Shown here piece by piece: positions 59,489 to 64,000 of a stretch of DNA of 64,000 nt (the stretch's first letter is position 1; each line of letters opens with the position of its first letter). The stretch spans positions 10,261,304 through 10,325,303 of the forward strand of contig OY992836.1 in NCBI GenBank assembly GCA_963921425.1, written 5' to 3'. A model generated the notes under the pieces. It made no database searches. It was not told where the DNA came from and worked only from the letters and a program-made list of their open reading frames with translations. The stretch is from Dryas octopetala (Eukaryota; Streptophyta; Magnoliopsida; Rosales; Rosaceae). A program made the position numbers and the translations under genes.

Positions 59489-60898
59489 TCAAACCTCAAG
59501 CACATGCTCTTCCAAGTATTCCACACAAGCTTCCATGTATCTATCATGGAGGTCCTTGTCCTTGAATATTGCACTAAACTCTTTGGCTCCATCCCTGTAA
59601 GTCTTCCCCTCCTCATCCACCACAACCAAATTCAGTGACTCCGCCAACGAGTTCTTAGTAAACGATCCATTTTCTTCGTTTCTCGGTACCTCAATTCCAA
59701 TCTTCTTGTCCCAAAACCTAGCAATGAGCCCTTGGTCATACATGAAGGGTAACATAATAAGAGGCCGTCCATATTGGAGTGCCTCTATGAGTGAACTCCA
59801 ACCGCAGTGAGTCAAGAAACCCCCGACCGACTCGTGGGCCAATATTTTGGGCTGAGGAGCCCAAGTTGTCCAAATAAGCCCACGACCTTTGGTTCGGTCC
59901 TCGAACCCATCTGGTAGCTTCAGGGATGAGCCAATGGGCCACCTTAGGGCCCAAAAGAATGGCAACCCAGATAGTTCTACCCCAAGAGCCAACTCAGAGA
60001 AGTCTTGTTGACTTAAATTAAGCTCACTTCCAAGTGCAATGTAAACCACCGTACCTCTGTCTTGCTTGTTCAACCATTCACCAATCATGGAGCAGCTACT
60101 ATCTCCATTGTCTTCACTAGCTTGGATCAATGGTGGCAATAAACCCGTTGGAAGCACTGCAGGTTTTGGGTGAAGCTGTTGAAGCAAATCCAGCCACTCT
60201 CCCTCAAACTCTCTGCAACTTCGAATAAGAAAGACTTGACAACCTTGGAGCGTACACTTGATACGAAACCAATCCGAAACTCCAGAACGGTTTTGTTCCG
60301 TAATGTCGAATATTTTGTTGGCCTCGAAAGGCCTGAAAACCAACTTGGAATCAGGGAAGGGAATCCAGTCGGGAGAGACAGTAAAGTGGTCTGGCTTTGT
60401 TCTTACACTGTAGCGATTTACGAGGTCCTCTTCCGTGGGTCCAAAGAAGCACAAAGAAGAGGCGTTGTAAACACTGAAAAGGGCTGGTGAAATGCCCAGC
60501 TTAGTGGCTATTGGTGGCAACCAGTGAGGGACAAAGTCGTGAATAATCCAATCCGGAGTTTGAGTTTCTAGGAAAGTAGAAATACCTGCTTGGAGTCCGT
60601 CGTGTGCTATTTTGAGGAATGGGATTATGTCGTATGGCACGTCCATGGTGGCCTCGGCGTTTTCGGGGAGGTTTTCGACACGTGGCAGTGGGATTTGGAC
60701 TAAATGAATGAGAGGGGCTAAGTTTGGAGGGATTTTGGGGAGGCGTTGGATGTTTCTTGGGGTGGATATGAAGGAGACTTTGTGGCCTCTTCGAGCTATG
60801 TGCTTGGCAACCTCGAGAAATGGGATTATGTGGCCAAAGGCCAGCCATGGGAACACGGCCACATGAAGCTTCTTAGGCTGATCAGTCACGGAGCTCAT
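59489..60898 (-). CDS. UGT-4: family-91-type UDP-glycosyltransferase, intact, 469 aa
   Basis: A single-exon frame from ATG at 60898 ([20 protein letters not shown]) to a stop at 59489. Catalytic His23 is in AFGHIIPF and Asp121 in [10 protein letters not shown]. The PSPG box is residues 346-389 ([20 protein letters not shown] to LPFMYDQ). It differs from UGT-3 mainly in the acceptor-side N-terminal half (residues about 80-220), so the two may use different acceptors; that is inference. The PSPG and tail are nearly identical to UGT-5. The role is the same as UGT-3: cytosolic sugar transfer from a UDP donor to a small-molecule glycoside. Confidence 0.95.
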   Translation of the reverse strand: MSSVTDQPKKLHVAVFPWLAFGHIIPFLEVAKHIARRGHKVSFISTPRNIQRLPKIPPNLAPLIHLVQIPLPRVENLPENAEATMDVPYDIIPFLKIAHDGLQAGISTFLETQTPDWIIHDFVPHWLPPIATKLGISPALFSVYNASSLCFFGPTEEDLVNRYSVRTKPDHFTVSPDWIPFPDSKLVFRPFEANKIFDITEQNRSGVSDWFRIKCTLQGCQVFLIRSCREFEGEWLDLLQQLHPKPAVLPTGLLPPLIQASEDNGDSSCSMIGEWLNKQDRGTVVYIALGSELNLSQQDFSELALGVELSGLPFFWALRWPIGSSLKLPDGFEDRTKGRGLIWTTWAPQPKILAHESVGGFLTHCGWSSLIEALQYGRPLIMLPFMYDQGLIARFWDKKIGIEVPRNEENGSFTKNSLAESLNLVVVDEEGKTYRDGAKEFSAIFKDKDLHDRYMEACVEYLEEHVLEV

Positions 60899-60955
60899 GG
60901 TGATATAATTTCGTGAATTGAGTTTTTGGCCAAGAGAGACTTGTTGACTGAGGTT

Positions 60956-60966
60956 GATATATAGCT
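60956..60966 (-). promoter_or_regulatory. Possible TATA box of UGT-4
   Basis: The minus strand reads AGCTATATATC about 60 bases before the UGT-4 ATG. This would give a short 5' untranslated region of about 30 bases. Confidence 0.5.
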
Positions 60967-61792
60967 AGAGAAACCAGTAGTTGGGTCTGGGATAAGATTG
61001 CCAAGTAATAAAACCATGCATTGAAGACTGGTTGGTGGGACGTCGGTCTGTCGGTGTGGTTGTTTGCAGGCTTGGTGCCGGTGGGACTATAGTCAGACTA
61101 GTTGTTAGGCTCTTAGCAAATTCTATGATTAATTCCTGCCGTGCGATTTTTGTTGCGTGCCTAATCCGAAAGAGAATTACTTATTGGGCGTGAATATCTG
61201 AATAGGACGAACCGTCCATGGATATTTTGCTTCGGAATAAAACAATTAGAATTAGTCAGAATTGGAATGTGAAATGGTGATAAATTTAGATCACAAAAAA
61301 AAAAGCCCATTATAGAAATAGGCTTTTTTTAAGGCTTATTATAAAAAATTAGATCCTAATGCAGTCTATTTTAATGAAATTACGTGGAAAAATGTACTGT
61401 TTTTTTTTTTTTTTTTTTTTGCATCATACAGGATTGACAATGGCATTTATAGTCATTGTTTCTCTCACTGTGCAGCAACACCCAAAAAAGGTAATTTATA
61501 TAAATTTTTTTATACAAACATGTCAAAAAAAGAGTAAACTCAACATAAAACAGAAAAATTTAAGCGTTTGGAGTCAAAAATCCTAATTTTAACAGTAATA
61601 AAACATTGCCACTGTTCAACAGTTCTAGATCGCGCGATCAACAAACTCCGGTCTCCATACTTCTAGATTGAAGGCCAACAAACTCCGATCGACCTCCAAA
61701 GCTCCGACGATGGGATATGGTGAAGAGAAGAGAGAGAGAAATAGACAGAGAAATTGAGAAGAGCAGGCGATGATAGAGATCGAGCAGCAGAC

Positions 61793-61828
<36 letters not shown>

Positions 61829-63242
61829 AAGAGAGATTAGATCGTGCTTCCAAGAGGTTAATTGGGCGACGACGACGTTCGTCTATGATTCAATCGAGAC
61901 CCACCAATGCTTCGCCATTTTTCTTCCAATAGCCTCGTCATTTATGGCGGAAATAAATATCGATAATTCCGAAATATACTGAAAATTGACTGGTAGATTT
62001 ATACCAATAGCCTCGTCACCAAAGCTTCACCATTTTTCTACCAATAGCCTCGTCATTTATGGCGGAAATAAATATCGATAATTCCGAAATATACTGAAAT
62101 ATAAATTTATAATTCCGATTATACTGGTAATCAGTTCGATAATTTATAACAAAGTTGAAATACCAAAAATTTTCAGTGTTGAATCGGTAAGGGCATTTAC
62201 AGATTTGAACCGACCGATAGGCAGCCCTAGTCATATACGTTTGAGCTAGCACCAGGATTTGTCGAGAAGATTGACTACATGCACAATTGAGACCACTTAC
62301 CAAAAGAAAAATGTGTGAACAAAAATCCCAATCTATCATAAATTCTATAAATTGAAAGAACATTTGCATACACTTGTTATATGCAAAAAAAAAAAAAAAA
62401 AAAAAAATCTATTCACCTAGATTCTAGCCGACAGTCAAATTCTTTTTTAAACTTACTTCTAAGGACAAAGATTTGAGTAAAAAACAAAATTAACCGTGCT
62501 GCTACCCCCTAGCATGGTGGCTGTCATATATGGAAATCAAGCATGGAGGTTGTGATTTTCCATGGTAGTCACCTTTAAAAAAATGAAAGAAGAAAAGAAA
62601 GGAATTAAGGATGGAAGGACACCCACAATCGCCATCGAAGATTCAGATATGATCGTATAATTAATTAGTAAGTGCAGGACCGAAGGCCCTTGACTATGAC
62701 ATTTTCTAGTCATACAAGAGATTTTGTGGTTGAAGTTGGTCGATCGTAGTACATTGCAACGTCAAAATGATGTGCCTCAATGTAAATTTTGTTCTTAGCT
62801 AAAATTCTTGTCACCATCATTATAAACGATACGTTACAATGATTGATTCGGATCCTTTGCCTTGAATTTATATATGTACATTTTTTTTTTCTGCTTATTT
62901 ATATTTAATTTTTCATTTTAACAATGTATTTATTATTCAAGGTAAATTTTAATTTCTCGTACTGTTGATTATAACCACCTTCGATCACTTTGTTTTTATT
63001 AACTACGACTTTTAAAGGAGTGATGATTCAAACTAGCTACAACATTCTAGATCTCTTTAGAATAGATCGATGCATGACAAACTAATGGACATGCTTTTCC
63101 AAGTAGATGACTCATTAAAGCTCAATATCACAAATAGGCACCTTATCTTTTTCTGGCATATTCTTTTTTTTTTTTTTGGCCAGGCTTTTTCTAGCATATT
63201 CAAATTAACTGATCAACCAATTAAACTTTGGGTCAACATGAT
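60967..63242. other. Intergenic DNA between UGT-4 and UGT-5
   Basis: No supported gene. It holds a poly-T run near 61400-61421, an (AG)n microsatellite at 61796-61821, a 115-base-period duplication at 61907-62098, a poly-A run near 62385-62407 and AT-rich DNA. Confidence 0.55.
61907..62098. repeat. Tandem duplication, period about 115 bases
   Basis: The stretch ending ATTCCGAAATATACTGAAA occurs twice: it includes AGCCTCGTCATTTATGGCGG at 61931 and 62046. The copies look identical over about 55 bases. The unit spacing is 115 bases, with divergent sequence between. Confidence 0.85.
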
Positions 63243-64000
63243 TCAAACCTCATGCATATGCTTTTCCAAGTAATGCACACAACTGTCCATGTATCTATCA
63301 TGGAGGTCCTTGTCTTTGAATAGTACACTATACTCTTTTGCTCCATCCCTGTACGTCTTCCCCTCCTCATCCACCACGACCAAATTCAGCGACTCTGCCA
63401 ACGAGTTCTTAGTAAACGATCCATTTTCTTCGTCTCTCGGTACCGCAATCCCAATCTTCTTGTCCCAAAACCTAGCAATTAGCCCTTGGTCATACATGAA
63501 GGGCAACATGATAAGAGGCCGCCCATATTGGAGTGCCTCTATGAGTGAACTCCAACCGCAATGAGTCAAGAAACCCCCGACCGAATCGTGTGCCAAAATT
63601 TTGGGCTGAGGTGCCCAAGTTGTCCAAACAAGTCCACGACCTTTGGTTCGGTCCTCGAACCCATCTGGCAGCTTCACTGAAGAGCCAATGGGCCACCTAA
63701 GGGCCCAAAAGAATGGCAACCCAGATAGTTCTAGCCCAAGAGCCAAGTCAGTGAAGTCTTGTTGACTAAGATTAAGCTCACTTCCAAGTGCAATGTAGAC
63801 CACAGTCTCTTTCTCTTGCTTGTCCAACCACTCACCAATTACAGACCAGCTGCTATCTCCCTTGTCTTCACTAGCTTGCACCAACGGTGGCAATAAACCC
63901 GCTGGAAGCACAGTTTTTCTGTGCAGCTCTTGAAGCAAATCAAGCCACTCTCCCTCGATCTCTCTACAGCTTCGAATGAGATAGACTTGACAACCTTGGA
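63243..64000 (-). CDS. UGT-5: family-91-type UDP-glycosyltransferase, 3' part, cut by window edge
   Basis: The frame is open from the right edge (reading [20 protein letters not shown]) to a stop at 63243. It covers about the last 250 residues of a family member of about 470. It contains [17 protein letters not shown] and a normal PSPG box ([32 protein letters not shown]). No lesion is seen in the visible part, but the N-terminal half and start are outside the window. The 3' third is closest to UGT-4, while the part before the PSPG box is slightly closer to UGT-2. The expected role is that of the family. Confidence 0.92.
   Translation of the reverse strand, partial: QGCQVYLIRSCREIEGEWLDLLQELHRKTVLPAGLLPPLVQASEDKGDSSWSVIGEWLDKQEKETVVYIALGSELNLSQQDFTDLALGLELSGLPFFWALRWPIGSSVKLPDGFEDRTKGRGLVWTTWAPQPKILAHDSVGGFLTHCGWSSLIEALQYGRPLIMLPFMYDQGLIARFWDKKIGIAVPRDEENGSFTKNSLAESLNLVVVDEEGKTYRDGAKEYSVLFKDKDLHDRYMDSCVHYLEKHMHEV

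Noticed and set aside
1..64000. CRISPR array, prophage or bacterial operon
   Set aside because: Spliced genes, plant transposons and UGTs show nuclear plant DNA; the repeats are minisatellites and transposon arms with no unique spacers.

Overview
This window is nuclear DNA from a flowering plant, almost certainly a dicot. It is AT-rich, and its genes have GT-AG introns. It holds plant Ty1/copia, Ty3/gypsy, MULE and hAT elements and a cluster of plant UDP-sugar glycosyltransferases (UGTs) with 44-residue PSPG boxes. The UGTs read like family 91, the group named UDP-rhamnose:rhamnosyltransferase-like in Rosaceae. A rosaceous source is an inference and was not tested.

Layout. Positions 1-5470 are intergenic DNA with old transposon pieces. 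Positions 5471-13558 are one nested block. A Mutator-like element (9-bp target duplication) was entered by a hAT-like element (8-bp duplication), which holds a broken Athila-type gypsy and a copia reverse-transcriptase fragment; a 470-bp MULE MITE sits in the outer element. Positions 15690-19247 carry the one ordinary host gene outside the UGTs: six exons, 624 aa, a 25-Ser run, a possible histone-fold segment and a Gln-rich tail. Positions 20900-22000 hold a palindromic CTGCAG minisatellite. Positions 22980-28130 are copies of one hAT-like family plus a long-hairpin element. Positions 28258-35657 are a MULE inside a MULE. The inner one keeps 252-bp terminal inverted repeats, an almost intact multi-exon transposase and a GRF-zinc-finger membrane protein gene.

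From 35948 to the right edge lies the UGT cluster. UGT-1 (+ strand) is split in its exon by a very young copia element: 5-bp target duplication, and 307-bp LTRs that differ at one base. UGT-2 (- strand) is a pseudogene with four separate 4-bp insertions. UGT-3 and UGT-4 (- strand) are intact single-exon genes of 466 and 469 aa. UGT-5 (- strand) runs off the right edge. Two related GGGCC-rich hAT elements, MULE MITEs and LTR remnants fill the gaps.

How the parts relate. The UGTs are tandem paralogues that should move a sugar from a UDP donor onto small-molecule glycosides in the cytosol; neither donor nor acceptor can be read from sequence. Transposon insertion, frameshifting and probable gene conversion have cut a five-gene cluster to two or three potentially working copies. 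All calls come from reading the sequence; no database search or alignment program was run.
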